A DNA stretch of 64,000 nt, from NCBI RefSeq assembly GCF_024713945.1, contig NC_134678.1, positions 8,308,001-8,372,000 on the forward strand, written 5' to 3'. The notes under the pieces are model-generated. The model saw only the letters and a list, made by a program, of their open reading frames with translations, was not told the origin of the DNA and did no database searches. This stretch comes from Dermatophagoides farinae (taxonomy: Eukaryota > Arthropoda > Arachnida > Sarcoptiformes > Pyroglyphidae). Numbering within the stretch: the first letter of the stretch is position 1; the number at the start of each line of letters is the position of its first letter. Of this stretch, positions 1 through 11,188 are shown piece after piece. Both the position numbers and the translations under genes were made by a program.

Positions 1-730
1 AGTTTTCATGAGAGCAGCTAATGAAACAAACGATGGCAAAGATGCCGATATGAGAAACTATGGTGGTGCTTATGCCCCGGCCCCAGTTTATGCTGCACCA
101 GCTGCACCAGCATATGCTCCACCACCACCCCCAGCATACGCCCCGCCACCACCACCAGCAGCATACGCCCCACCACCACCACCACCAGCATATGCTCCAG
201 CAGTAGCAGCACCAGCATACGCCCCACCAGCAGCACCAGCATACGCCCCACCAGCAGCACCGGCATACGCCCCACCGGCCGCACCTGCTTACGGTAATTA
301 ATGTCCATGATGATGATGTATACTTTTTTTTGCTAACTGAATTATTCGATTTTTAGATCCTGGAATTTGCATCTGTACATCTCCGGCACCAGCTGATTAC
401 GCAGCCCCACCACCACCACCAGCATACGCTCCACCACCACCACCGCCAGCATACGCCCCACCACCAGCAGCACCAGCATATGCTCCAGCAGCAGCACCAG
501 CATACGCCCCACCACCACCACCACCAGCATACGCCCCACCACCACCACCACCAGCATACGCTCCGCCACCACCACCAGCACCAGCATATGCTCCAGCAGC
601 AGCACCAGCATACGCCCCACCACCACCACCACCACCCCCGGCATACGCAGCACCAGCAGCACCAGCATACGCTCCAGCCCTACCACCACCACCACCCCCG
701 GCATACGCAGCACCAGCAGCATACAAATAA
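1..730 (+). CDS. Pro/Ala/Tyr-rich repeat protein, 5' partial
   Basis: The reading frame enters from the left edge, so the ATG at 8 may or may not be the real start. Exon 1 ends at 293, the intron is 294-356 (gtaatt...tttttag), and exon 2 runs 357-730 to a TAA. Splicing joins G+AT and keeps the frame. The protein is almost entirely AYAPP / PPPPPAYAP repeats, with one short non-repeat segment at the start of exon 2 (DPGICICTSPAPADY). Such Ala-Tyr-Pro arrays are typical of extracellular structural proteins (cuticle, eggshell or glue), but I recognise no named family. The long ORFs on the opposite strand are shadows of the repeat. The role is inferred from composition only. Confidence 0.75.
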
Positions 731-1219
731 ACTTGAAATGACTATAATTTGAAATCTGGAAACAAAAATTTCTAAAAATACAAAAACCCTATTTATAAAA
801 TAAATTTTTTCAATGATGATTTCAATAAAATCTTAAAATCTCTAATCTTTAATCTATATATTTATTCGAATCAAAATATGATGGCAATGTTGGCGTGAAA
901 GACATAGATGTGTAGAATGGATGAATGAATGAATGAATGTAGAATTCAAATATCATGTTTTTGTTTCATTACATTCATTTTCAACTCAGGACAGACTACA
1001 AAAATCCAGAAAGCATATAACTTGGTGGATTCAGTGGATCCACTGAATCCAGTGGTTTGAATTTTTTTTTGCAAATGTCTGCATGTTTTTGCCATTGATA
1101 TCAATCAATCAATGATCAGGGTATCAATCATCATTACTCGGGAGTTTTTTCAGCTAGACGACATATAGCGACGACCATAGCCAACGATCACAACACAACC
1201 AAGAGAGAAAAGAAAAGAA
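731..1219. other. Intergenic, 3' end of the first gene and upstream of the second
   Basis: AT-rich and without coding potential. An AATAAA-like signal lies near 797-803, about 70 bases after the stop, and may be the poly(A) signal of the upstream gene. A short GAATGAATGAAT microsatellite is near 921-940 and a small direct repeat (GGATTCAGTGGATCC / CTGAATCCAGTGG) is at 1,027-1,055. Confidence 0.5.
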
Positions 1220-2933
1220 ATGTCTACCAACAGTCCAATCCAGTCTTTGCACTTTGTTTGGTTCATCATATTAATATGGTTCGGTTTGGTTGGAAATTCC
1301 AGCCAAACGATGGCATCAATCTCGCAGATAATATGGCCCAATCAATCACCAAACGATACGATGCATCCGGCAATTCGATTAAATCTGATTGGACAGAATC
1401 AATCGGTGGCCAACGCTTTTGTAACAGCTGATTCGCCACAACAGGCCGATGAAGATTTAATCAATTCAGTGATGATAAATCCAGAAGATATTCAATTCAT
1501 TGTGCCCAACCAACCGGATCAGATTGGCGAGCGAGTTGTCGAACAAATTCGTGAGCAATTAGGATCGAGACCAATTTCGTTGGGTGAATTGAAAAATAAG
1601 AATATGAGTTTTACATTAGGTTTGCATAGAATTTATGATCTATACCGATTAATTACATTGAAATCAAATTGACAGAGATGCCCGGCATACAGATGAATCG
1701 CACGGTTCATACAAACATTTCCGATCAGACAATTGTACGACGACAACACGGCCAATATCAAATGCCTTTACCGATACCAGCGAAGCCATTTGTCATGCAA
1801 ACTTATATGAAAAAACCGAATAAAATGCCCGTCGAACATGTCTATGTGGTGGCAAACAGTCCGAAAGCAGCGACTTTTTCCAATTACACATCAGTTCCGG
1901 CTCCAGTGCCTGCATATCCACCTTCGGTAAACGCTCACGCTAGTTATGCTAGTTATCCATCTCCACCAATCAATTCATATCTAGCTCCATTACCTACCGC
2001 AAACTATTCAGCTGATCAATCATCATTGAACAGTAAACCTACCACCACCACCACCACCATCTACAGTTCATTGCCACCGGTTCATTCGAATACATCCCAT
2101 TCGAAAATTGTGAATCAAAAACCCAACGCTGGAGGACATGTTTATGTTGTAGCGAACAACAATCCACCACCACCACCACCACCACCACCGGCTTCATATA
2201 CAAATGCACAGGCTGCTCAATTGAATACATCATCATCCTACACTCAACAACAACCGGCAACACCGAAAATTTATACGACAAATCTACCACCATTGTTGAA
2301 ACCGAAAACAGATTATGCATCATACCTAAGTCAAACTGGATCGGCAAGCTATGTGAATCCTAATAATCAACCCAAAGTTATCTATCGATGTAAGTATGTT
2401 ATTGATGATTGATGAATTGATGGAATTCACATTTGTAACTTGTAACTGTTGTAATTGTTTGGTTTGTAGACATCGAAGTTTGCAATGGTAAACCACATAA
2501 TTACAATGTTCGTCAAGATTCTCAAGAATCAGCCGAAGCTCTGTACAATGGTTATTCGAAATTATCGGCAGTACAATCGCAATTGGAACATCTCAAACAA
2601 ATGGTACAATACTATCAGAGTTTGATACCGCAACTGAATTCCTATGCACAACAATATGCAACTGTTGGAGCTGCCGCAGTGATGAATCCATATGAAGCGA
2701 TTGGCCGATTGCCCCAATATCCGACCACTGTATCGATACCATCGACGAGATATGGAGTACCGCCGCAACAAGCAGCAGCCGCTTCATATTCCTCATCGTA
2801 TCCAGCAGCATATTCGACGCCTACAACGGAAACTCATGATGGTGGAAATGTAAAAATGAGCTACTATGCGGTGGAAGAAACATATAAAACTGATAATTCA
2901 AGTGCAATTCCGGCCGAAATGGCAATTTATTGA
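1220..2933 (+). CDS. Secreted Pro/Tyr/Ser-rich protein of unknown function
   Basis: Three exons: 1,220-1,619, 1,676-2,389 and 2,470-2,933. Introns have GT..AG ends and phases 1/1; the spliced length is 1,578 nt (525 aa). The N-terminus (MSTNSPIQSLHFVWFIILIWFGLVG) is a plausible signal peptide. The middle is rich in Pro, Tyr, Asn and Thr with a run of nine prolines, and contains the phrase HVYVVAN twice (near 1,838 and 2,140), so it is partly an internal duplication. The C-terminal exon is different: a roughly 60-residue stretch with heptad-like Leu/Gln spacing (LSAVQSQLEHLKQMVQYY) may form a short coiled coil. It lies between two other proline-rich secreted proteins on the same strand, suggesting a small cluster of structural genes. 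No named family recognised. Confidence 0.75.
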
Positions 2934-3370
2934 GCAATTGAAAAGTCCATTCATCAATGATGATATGATTCGATTGTAATTTTGAATTTTTGTCTATTTA
3001 GTGATTAAAGTTTGTGATGAATTTTGCGCTTAGTTCAGCAACCAAATTTTTCATTTTTCATTTTCTGCAATGTTTGATAAATTTTATCCATCCAGTGTCA
3101 GCAAATGCTGGTGTTTGCAAAAATTTCCTCGTTCATTTGTGTCCATCGAAGCAGATTTATTATCAATGATGATGATGATGATTTTTTGCTTAATGTTCAC
3201 AAAAAAAAGCAGAATGTGATACAAGAGAAATTTTTTTTTTCGTTACTTGTTAATCCATTCATTTTGCCTCTGATTTGTTGAGTCAATGTTTATGAATCAC
3301 TAATTCAGTCGTGTTGATCAACAGAAAAAAACGCAATTCTTTTGTTCTTTTGTTATTATTATAGATCGAG
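2934..3370. other. Intergenic spacer
   Basis: AT-rich spacer between two genes on the same strand. It holds a (GAT)n run near 3,166-3,181 and several A or T runs. Nothing coding is seen; it presumably contains the 3' UTR of the upstream gene and the promoter of the downstream one. Confidence 0.4.
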
Positions 3371-6275
3371 ATGTCGATTCTATTGTTTGGTCACAATCGA
3401 TTACTATCGATATCCATAGTGATCATTGTTCTAATATCGATATTCCGTTTACCTAATTGCTCATCTCTTCAAACACAACCACAACAATTGAAAGCATGGG
3501 GAGGCATACAGAATCCATTTGTGCGTGATTCAGATGATCACGATGCAAATAGTGCTGGATCGTCAACGACCGATGTGGATGACAACAGCAACAATACCTC
3601 ACAACCATTGATGTTGAATGGAACTGCGAATACATCGACAATAACAACGGGACCACATTTAGTTGTTTCGGGTCGTTTGGTTACACCTGCAGCACATCAT
3701 CGAATTGCTCAACCATTGGTTCATTCTTCATCATCATCGTCGGCATTGTTTCGTGCACCAATGAATGCCAGTAAGTAATAAGGTGTTTATTCAATAAAGA
3801 ATGAAATCATCATTGTTATCATTTTTAGCAACGCAGATGAGAGCACCAAGCGTTTATTACGGAACACCATTGGTCTTGAATCACAGTGAGTTTCATTTCG
3901 AATAATTTCAAATTGAATTCAAAGGATTCAATTGTCGATTCTAGCAATACCAATACCACATGTACCAAGCCATTGGCGTATGGCGTCATCATTGTATCGA
4001 CAACCAACGACGATTCCCGGCACCATTAATACTAAATCAAACCACTCAGCCATCCATTGAATCGACAACAACTGATGCGCTTGTAGATTCCAACACAGAT
4101 GATATTGCTGAACGTAAAGTGTCGAATGATTCGAATGAAACTGCTGTTGGAGAAATTAGCAACGACGATGATGGTGGTGATGGATCACATCGATCATTTT
4201 TCGGCGATTTTGGTTCATTTTTTGGTGGTGCTGGTAAAGGTAAACATTTACTGGCAAAAGAAGAAGAATATGAGGACGAATATGAAGAAGAAAAACCGCC
4301 GAAAAAACTTTTGGGAAAATTGGGCGGTAAAAAAGGTTCGAAATTGATGATTGAAATTTTAACAATCAATCAATTTAAACATATTGGATTTAGGTGAAGG
4401 AAAAAAAGTTTTGGCCCTACCAATCAAAGAACCGGAATATGAAGAGCCCGTTGTCCAAGTTAAACCGGTTAAAAAGTTGAAAATTAAAAAGCCCAAAGTA
4501 CAGCCAGTGGTCGTAGAGGAATATGCGGCACCAGCACCAGCCGCATTACCGGTAGCTACAGTGTTGGCCCCACCAGTTCCATTATCCGGTGGCTATGGTG
4601 GAGCAGCACCAGCAAAACCATTATTGAATTCCGGTTATGCTCCCGCTCCACCACCAGTTGCATATCCTGGTCATTATCGAATCGATTCACAACCAAAAGG
4701 CAAATTCAGTAAGTTACAAGTGAAGCAATTTTCAATCACCATTTGATCAATGAAATTAATTCCATTCAAAACAGTACCACATTTTCGACAAGATTTTACG
4801 GCCAATGTGGATAATTCAACCTCTCGTGATGGACAAACTTTTGATGATTCCAGTCTAAATTCTACCGTTATTGAGTCTAGAGGTAATGTGTGTTCATTGA
4901 TCGAGAATCATGGATTTAAAAAAATAATTTGTTGTCATGTCATCACAGCCACAATGACTGGAATACGTGCTGCACCATCGTATGGAAGCCAGGTGATTCC
5001 CGGATATTTAGCACAAGAAGTGACAAGTCATCTGAATCTAAGAAATAATTCAACATTGAATGCTACGAATGTAGATGACCGTAATAAATACAATGTAAAC
5101 TCTGGCGGTGTTACACATGCATCACTCAATCTGAATTCATATTCCGATCCATATGGTGGCCATGTTTATAATTTGAGTCCTGATTATGGTTATCCGGCAT
5201 ATGCTCATCCTCCACCACCGGCTGTTTATCCATCAACGTCGGCTGCTTATCCACCACCACCACCACCACCACCACCACCACCGGCTGTTTATCAACCACC
5301 ACCACCGGCTGCTTATTCATCTTCTGCATATGCAGTTCCTGCTCCAGCAGCATATCCAGCCCCAGCTTATTTACCACCACCACCACCACCACCATCGAAT
5401 GCTGCTGCACCTGCTTTGAGCTATACCAAAGTTCTTAGCAAAGTACTGGGTTATTACCCTGCCCAATCTAGTGCATATCTAGCAAATTATTCCACCCAAT
5501 ATGATTACACAATGCCGGTTGCCGTTGTCAATGTTTTCTGTTCAGATTCAAAATACCCGTGTTCATGTACCATATATTTGACTGAAATCAATTCATACAA
5601 CATGCTCATCTCCGGTGTTTGTTCTGGTAAGTGCATTCATATTGATTGATGATTATTTATGTAATGAATTTTGGGTCATGATTCTTTTCAGGTTTGCCTA
5701 AAAATTCGAAATTCATGATGAATTTATATCAATCTGGTGACATAACAGCTGGTTGTAATGCACTTGACCATGGTTCGCTTGGTTATCGTTATGCAGCCGC
5801 TGCTGCCATTGAATTGGGTGTAATCAAAAGTGATTATCATGGTGTGGCATTCGTAAACAAATTGAAACATGCATCGATTGGCGTTACATGTGATAAATAT
5901 GGATATAAAGATTCAATATTGGGTCGTGCAGTCGGCCTGGTCGAAATCGCCATGCCAGCAACATTAGCAATTCCAGTTCCAGTTGCAGCTATACCAACAG
6001 CTTATCCTGCATCCTCTTACCGACGTAATGCGGCCGGATATTCCACCGCTTCATTGTCAACTGGCTATAGTGGCGCACCATCGCTTGCCTTACCATCGCT
6101 TAACTTGGCTTTGACACCGAATAAAATTGCCGCTTGTGGTGTGATTGGTTTGGCCGGTAAAGATAATAGCTATGAAACACGTGAATTGAAATCCAAATTG
6201 ATTGCCAATGCTAAACACGAAGAAATGGTTGAATATCGCCGAAATCAAGACCAGCATAAACAGACAAAATTATAA
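3371..6275 (+). CDS. Secreted proline-rich protein with a C-terminal degenerate Cu/Zn-SOD-like domain
   Basis: Seven exons: 3,371-3,770, 3,829-3,885, about 3,945-4,335, 4,394-4,708, 4,775-4,882, 4,949-5,626 and 5,692-6,275. There is a signal peptide (LLSISIVIIVLISIFRLPNCSS). A lysine/glutamate block (EEEYEDEYEEEKPPKKLLGKLGGKKG) follows, then YPPPPP segments in exon 6. The last about 190 residues read like a copper-zinc superoxide dismutase: GL..., GDITAGC, GVAFVN, SILGRAV and ACGVIGLAG match GLxPGxH, GDxTxGC, GVA, SIIGRxV and ACGVIGIA. The two SOD disulphide cysteines are in place (AGC; AACG), but the HGFHIH copper ligands read SKFMMN, so it should be catalytically dead. Exons 2-3 do not join in frame with canonical sites: exon 3 from 3,945 hits a stop near 4,060, while the downstream frame is clearly coding. 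Either an odd acceptor at 3,968-3,969 or a one-base indel explains this. Confidence 0.7.
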
Positions 6276-6581
6276 AGTAACTATCTCCATCATGATTAGT
6301 GAATTTTGAATAATACAGATCATTGTTTGTGAGAGGCAAAAGAGAATTATATTATTATATATTTATATTTATTATTACATATATCAGTAATCAGTAAATT
6401 GGAAATAAATCAGTCAATCAGTTATCACATTCAATGCACACCACTATCAATGTCAAGAAAGACCTGCAGAATGGTGTAGCTCTGTGAATTGGCAATGACC
6501 CTCATGGCAATGGCGTAGTTATATATGAACCACTGTCATTGAGTTCGGTCAGTTCATTTCGAATATAGAAAGAATATAAAG

Positions 6582-8528
6582 ATGATGATGTTGCCGGCGA
6601 CAGCTTCGATGACTGTCATGTTATTGACGGTTGCCTATTATGCACTACGTCGTCAAACTGACCATAATTATTTTGTAAATGTCCCTATTCCAGTAAATGG
6701 ATCATATTTTGATTTCATAATTGTCGGTGGCGGAACAGCCGGTTGTATTCTGGCCCATCGTTTGTCCACAAGACTCAATGCATCGATTCTGATGTTGGAA
6801 GCTGGTGGTCCACAATCTGTAATTACCGATATGATTGGCAATACACAATACTTGATTGGCGGCGAATTTGATTGGAATTATCATGTTCAACAACAACATT
6901 ATGCTGGTTTAGCATATCCGAATTTCACCATTTCCAGAGGTTTGTCCTATTGTGTCTGTGAATTGAATATTGGATATCGTTGTAATGTTTTTTGTTTTAT
7001 TTTGCAGGCAAAGTTCTTGGTGGTACGTCAACAACTCAATGGGGCATCTATAATCGTGGCAATCCAAATGATTATGATAATTGGTCACAGCGTTATGGTT
7101 TGACAAACATGACTTGGGATATGGTTTTGCCATTCTTTTTGGCATATGAAAACAATACTGATAGTTCGTTACGATTCAATGGTTATCATCGTTCTGGTGG
7201 TTTGGTTTCAGTTTCCACAGAAACTGAACCCGATCCTGTGTTGTTGAATTTCCGCACACTAATGAATACTCTCGGTTTTTCAACAATCGATCTGAATGGT
7301 GGTACACAAAACGGCACGGCAATAGCACAAATGTTTTATAATGCCGATACTGGTATCAAGTCTACGACGGCCAATTCCTATATTGAATCAATCAATCAGA
7401 CGGCTAGAATTACAATCACAACTAGGGCATTTGTTGAACGTATTTTGTTCACCAATAACACACATGCATCCGGTGTTGTATTCACCAGGAACGGGACAGA
7501 ATATCACATGTTTGCCAATAATGAAGTCATATTGACAGCTGGTCCCATCAATACACCACAAGTGTTGATGTTATCCGGAATCGGACCAAGAATTCATTTG
7601 CAAGAACTAAACATACCGGTGGTCCGTAATTTACCGGTGGGCAATAATCTTCATGACCAGGTTTTCGTACCACTATATTATCGTGTCAATAATGAAACTT
7701 TGAGACAGGTGGATCCATATCCACGATTCGATGTGGCCAATTTGTATGGATATTTCCATAATGCATCTGGTCCACTTGCACATCATGCTGATGGTGTGAC
7801 TTATTATTCGTCGTCACAAAATTCCAATGCAACTAGCTGGCCAGATACAATGATTATTTCGGTGGTGGAATTTTTCAACAATCTGAATGCAACCGTTTCA
7901 CAGTACGCATCAAATACGTAAGTCCATTGCATTAGTTCTTTGGTTAATTGATTGTGATTAATGCCATGTTCACTACAACGACAGCGAACAATGGAGACGA
8001 TATTGGACACCATATGCAAATGATGGTTACTATTTGGCCATTGATCCTGTTCTCGCTCGGCCGACCAGTCGTGGAACCGTACGATTGAATGCTACGGATC
8101 CACGTTCAGCACCTTTGATTGATCCAAATTATCTGAGTAACCAAACAGATTTTGAGGCATTGCTAGATGTTACAATGTTTGTCGTACGTGCACTTCAACG
8201 TTATCCATTGCCCGGTGTGATGCAATTTCCTCCCATTCCTGGTTGTCCGATTGTTGGATGTTTAACAGAGACTTTATGTGAAATGTATCTGCGTTGTCAT
8301 ATTCGACAATTGGCCAGAAGTTATTATAATTTTGCGGGCACTGCACGCATGGGTTTGGCTAATGATACGGCAGCCGTTGTTGATCCACAATTTCGTGTCA
8401 TTGGCTTCGATAATCTACGTGTTGTTGATGCTTCGGTCGTTCCAGAAGTGCCAAATGGTCATATTATTGCCGCGACAATCATGTTGGGTGAAAAGGCTTC
8501 CAATCTCATTGGTCAAGATTATCAATGA
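6582..8528 (+). CDS. GMC-family FAD oxidoreductase (glucose dehydrogenase-like)
   Basis: Exons 6,582-6,939, 7,008-7,917 and 7,985-8,528; spliced length 1,812 nt, 603 aa, usual for arthropod GMC enzymes. An N-terminal hydrophobic segment precedes the FAD-binding motif DFIIVGGGTAGCILAHRLS and the distal acid in LMLEAGGP. GMC signature 1 is seen as GKVLGGTSTTQWGIYNRG, signature 2 as GPINTPQVLMLSGIGP, and the C-terminal block as GTARMG...VVDPQFRVIGFDNLRVVDASVVPEVPNGH. Family members oxidise alcohols, sugars or sterols; in arthropods they serve cuticle, immunity and detoxification. One oddity: the His of the usual YHxxGT catalytic motif is Asn here (YYNFAGT), although the later NGH histidine remains. 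Substrate unknown. A piggyBac-like insertion begins 22 bp after the stop. Confidence 0.92.
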
Positions 8529-8554
8529 ATTTGAATGAACGGAATTTATTTTAA

Positions 8555-9404
8555 CCCTAGAAAGGTAACCTTATCGATATTGCGGGAAAGGTAACCTACG
8601 TAAATTTTACGTAGTTGATATGCCTAACTTATTTCCGCTATAAAAATTATTCATCTGATTATTTATGTTAAATTTTAACGTTTATTCATTGAATCACACC
8701 TCTATTTTATATTAAAGAAAAAAAAATCATTTTTCAAAAGTGGAAAGTTCAAAAATATCAAATCAAAGATATGGTATAAATTTTGAATTTTTTTTTATTG
8801 TCAATTTTGAAATTATCACAGCGTCAAGAAAAAATGAAAAATGATCCTGTAAATATGATTAATCAATCGATGATTGTGTTTCGAAACATGATTGACAAAT
8901 TTTTATCTGATATTCGCCACGGGGGCGGTGCCACAACGTTTACATCCGGTCGTTGTTAAACGCTTTTTGCAAGCATTTTAATTTTGAATAAAGTGAAAAA
9001 CATAAACAAATGAACAGAAAAGACGTTTATTTCAAAAAATATTGCGAGAAAAAACGTTTTTGACAAGTGAAAAGATTAAAAAAAGAAAAAGATTAAAATT
9101 ATTTTTATTCATAAATGACGTTTTTTGGGAAAAATTTCCGAAACTATCGCTCTCAGCAAAATTTTCTAAGATTTTTCTATGCTGATTCAGGCAACTATAC
9201 GTAAATTTTACGTACAAGCTTTTACGCCTGAGCTTATAGATAACAGATAAAAGGCGAAAACTGGATCTTTTCTATTTCTAAAGGTGTAGAAATATATTCT
9301 TGAGGAATAGAAAGGGGTTCCAGCTGTCTTAACATCGTGAGTGTTTTTTTGGAACATTTTGAAGTGCAAAAAGCATAAATTTTACGTAGGTTACCTTTCT
9401 AGGG
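8555..9404. mobile_element. Non-autonomous piggyBac-like DNA transposon (850 bp)
   Basis: Perfect 16-bp terminal inverted repeats, CCCTAGAAAGGTAACC at 8,555-8,570 and its reverse complement at 9,389-9,404, are flanked on both sides by TTAA (8,551-8,554 and 9,405-9,408). TTAA duplication plus a CCCTAGAAAG start is the hallmark of the piggyBac superfamily. Subterminal palindromes are present: 8,596-8,614 (CTACGTAAATTTTACGTAG) and 9,198-9,214, with a half copy at 9,379-9,389, matching the internal repeats such elements carry. No transposase fragment is visible, so it would need one supplied in trans. It sits directly behind the GMC gene and could provide part of its 3' UTR. Confidence 0.9.
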
Positions 9405-9535
9405 TTAACGATTGAAATTGAAATAATAATAAAATAATACGGTAGTACCGATTTCGAACGAAAGAGGTCCTCGTCATCGTTGTTGGTTTGTTGGTTTGTG
9501 TTTGATTTTGTCATTGTTTCATTGGCACTTGAATG

Positions 9536-9631
9536 TTAGCACATTGGTTGTTTATCATCATCGCTTTCATTATCATCAACGCAGTGCTCATTCACCACAT
9601 TGTTCATGGTTGTTTGGCTGACAACATTGTT

Positions 9632-9663
<32 letters not shown>

Positions 9664-11188
9664 TTTGATGATGAGTTGGAAGATAGAAAGTGATAAACGT
9701 GGTGATAACAATGGGCAGCAATAGAATGAAGCAAGAAAATTGGAAAACGAAACCCGGATAAATGGAAATGGTTTGGTTGAATATTTGTGTGTAGATTGAA
9801 ACACCGAGCAATGGTGATATGGCTTCCATCATGGTCAACATTCCGAATAGCCGATATTGTTCGTTCGATGCGATTAGTTTAGACAATTTGGCCCTGATTG
9901 AAACCGATACCAGACTGGTAAGTGAACCGAATAAATATGAAAGACAGAATGCAGTCACATTGATGATTGTTCCTCTTATGAAATTCTGCGCCATAATTGA
10001 TAACAGTCCAATGACGAGGATGGATGAATCTGATAAACGAAGTAAATTGGTCAGTGTCGGTGTGGCCACCATCAATCCAAACACGTGTGTGGTGATGTAT
10101 AGTATGGCATTGAATGTTGAATAGAGACTGGCATCCCAATAGTATACTTTCTGTACGAATTGAAAGAGAATCGTTCCCAGACTGACTCTAGTCATTGTCA
10201 CCAATGTCATGGCGATCATCAGCATCCATATGAACAAGTGGCGTTGATTGCGTCGACGACGGTAACAAACCTGGAATGATTCGCTAATGTTTCTGATGAC
10301 AAAGATATCGCCAACACTTTGGACATATTTGCGTGCTCTATGTGTTGTGCTTTTCTTTTTCTTCATTTTCTTCTTTTCCTTATTGTTTGGTTTGTTTGTC
10401 ACAATCAATGGATCGGATTCGTGGGCCACATTTCTGTTGCATTTGGGACGTTTACGAAATTTGGTTAGTAGCACATAGATCAATGTGAATGCTTTGCAGA
10501 ATAATGCAACCAGTATGACGTAGTGATAATTGTGCAATTGACCATTGCGATGAGCCCATGCTGATGGTGGCAACAAATCTTCTCGGATCAATAGACCGCC
10601 TATCAATACTCCTAATGGTCCGGCCACAATGGCTATCAATTCGATAATGGCAAAACGTTTGATTCGTTGTTGACTGTCGCTTACGATGGTCAGGTAGGCT
10701 ATAACAGTCATGGCAACTACCTGTGTGCCGCCGACCATTGGTAGCAATGTGAATGATATCAACATGATGTATACGTTCCAATGGAAATTGATGACATTGA
10801 TCAATAGGAATAATGACTCCATAGTGCACATGAATGTTGTGATGCTAAGTAGAATTTTAGCCGATTTCCGATGACGATCTGCCCATGAACTGATGAATAA
10901 GGATGTGAATAATAACGGAATGGTTGCTATTATGGTCTGGTAGAAATTGAACATGGTCACCTGAACCAACACCTCATCTTTGATGATGAGAAGCACGTCA
11001 CTTGAATGCCATTGTTGATCGATAGACGATAGTTGTGAACAGATTCTCGTCGAGTTGAGACGGTGCATGCAGAATTTATCCTGGGCAGCCAATTGTACGG
11101 TCACATCTTCGATGGTACTGGCCAACGTAAAGATAAAGACGAATATTTCAATCTGAAATGTTTGGATGATATTTGTTCCTTGAAGCAT
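9536..11188 (-). CDS. SLC46-like MFS transporter, intronless
   Basis: A single uninterrupted ORF of 550 aa with about 12 hydrophobic segments. The start is an ATG at 11,188, with the first membrane helix (IEIFVFIFTLAST) close behind. After the second helix comes SSWADRHRKSAKIL, the MFS loop-2 signature as it appears in the proton-coupled folate transporter (SLC46) family. IAYLTIVSDSQQRIKRFAIIELIAIVAGPLGVLIGGLL matches the helix 4-5 region of that family. A long basic loop (KKKMKKKKSTTHRARK) separates the halves, and the C-terminus ends in a poly-Asp run encoded by the ATC repeat at 9,631-9,663. Family members move folates, antifolates or hydrophobic solutes across plasma or lysosomal membranes; the substrate cannot be told here. 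Lack of introns contrasts with its neighbours and hints at retroposition, though no poly(A) remnant was seen. Confidence 0.85.

Noticed and set aside
342-752. Long ORFs in other frames over the AYAPP repeat
   Set aside because: They are translations of the same trinucleotide-rich DNA (His/Gln or Val/Leu runs); only one frame splices and ends sensibly.
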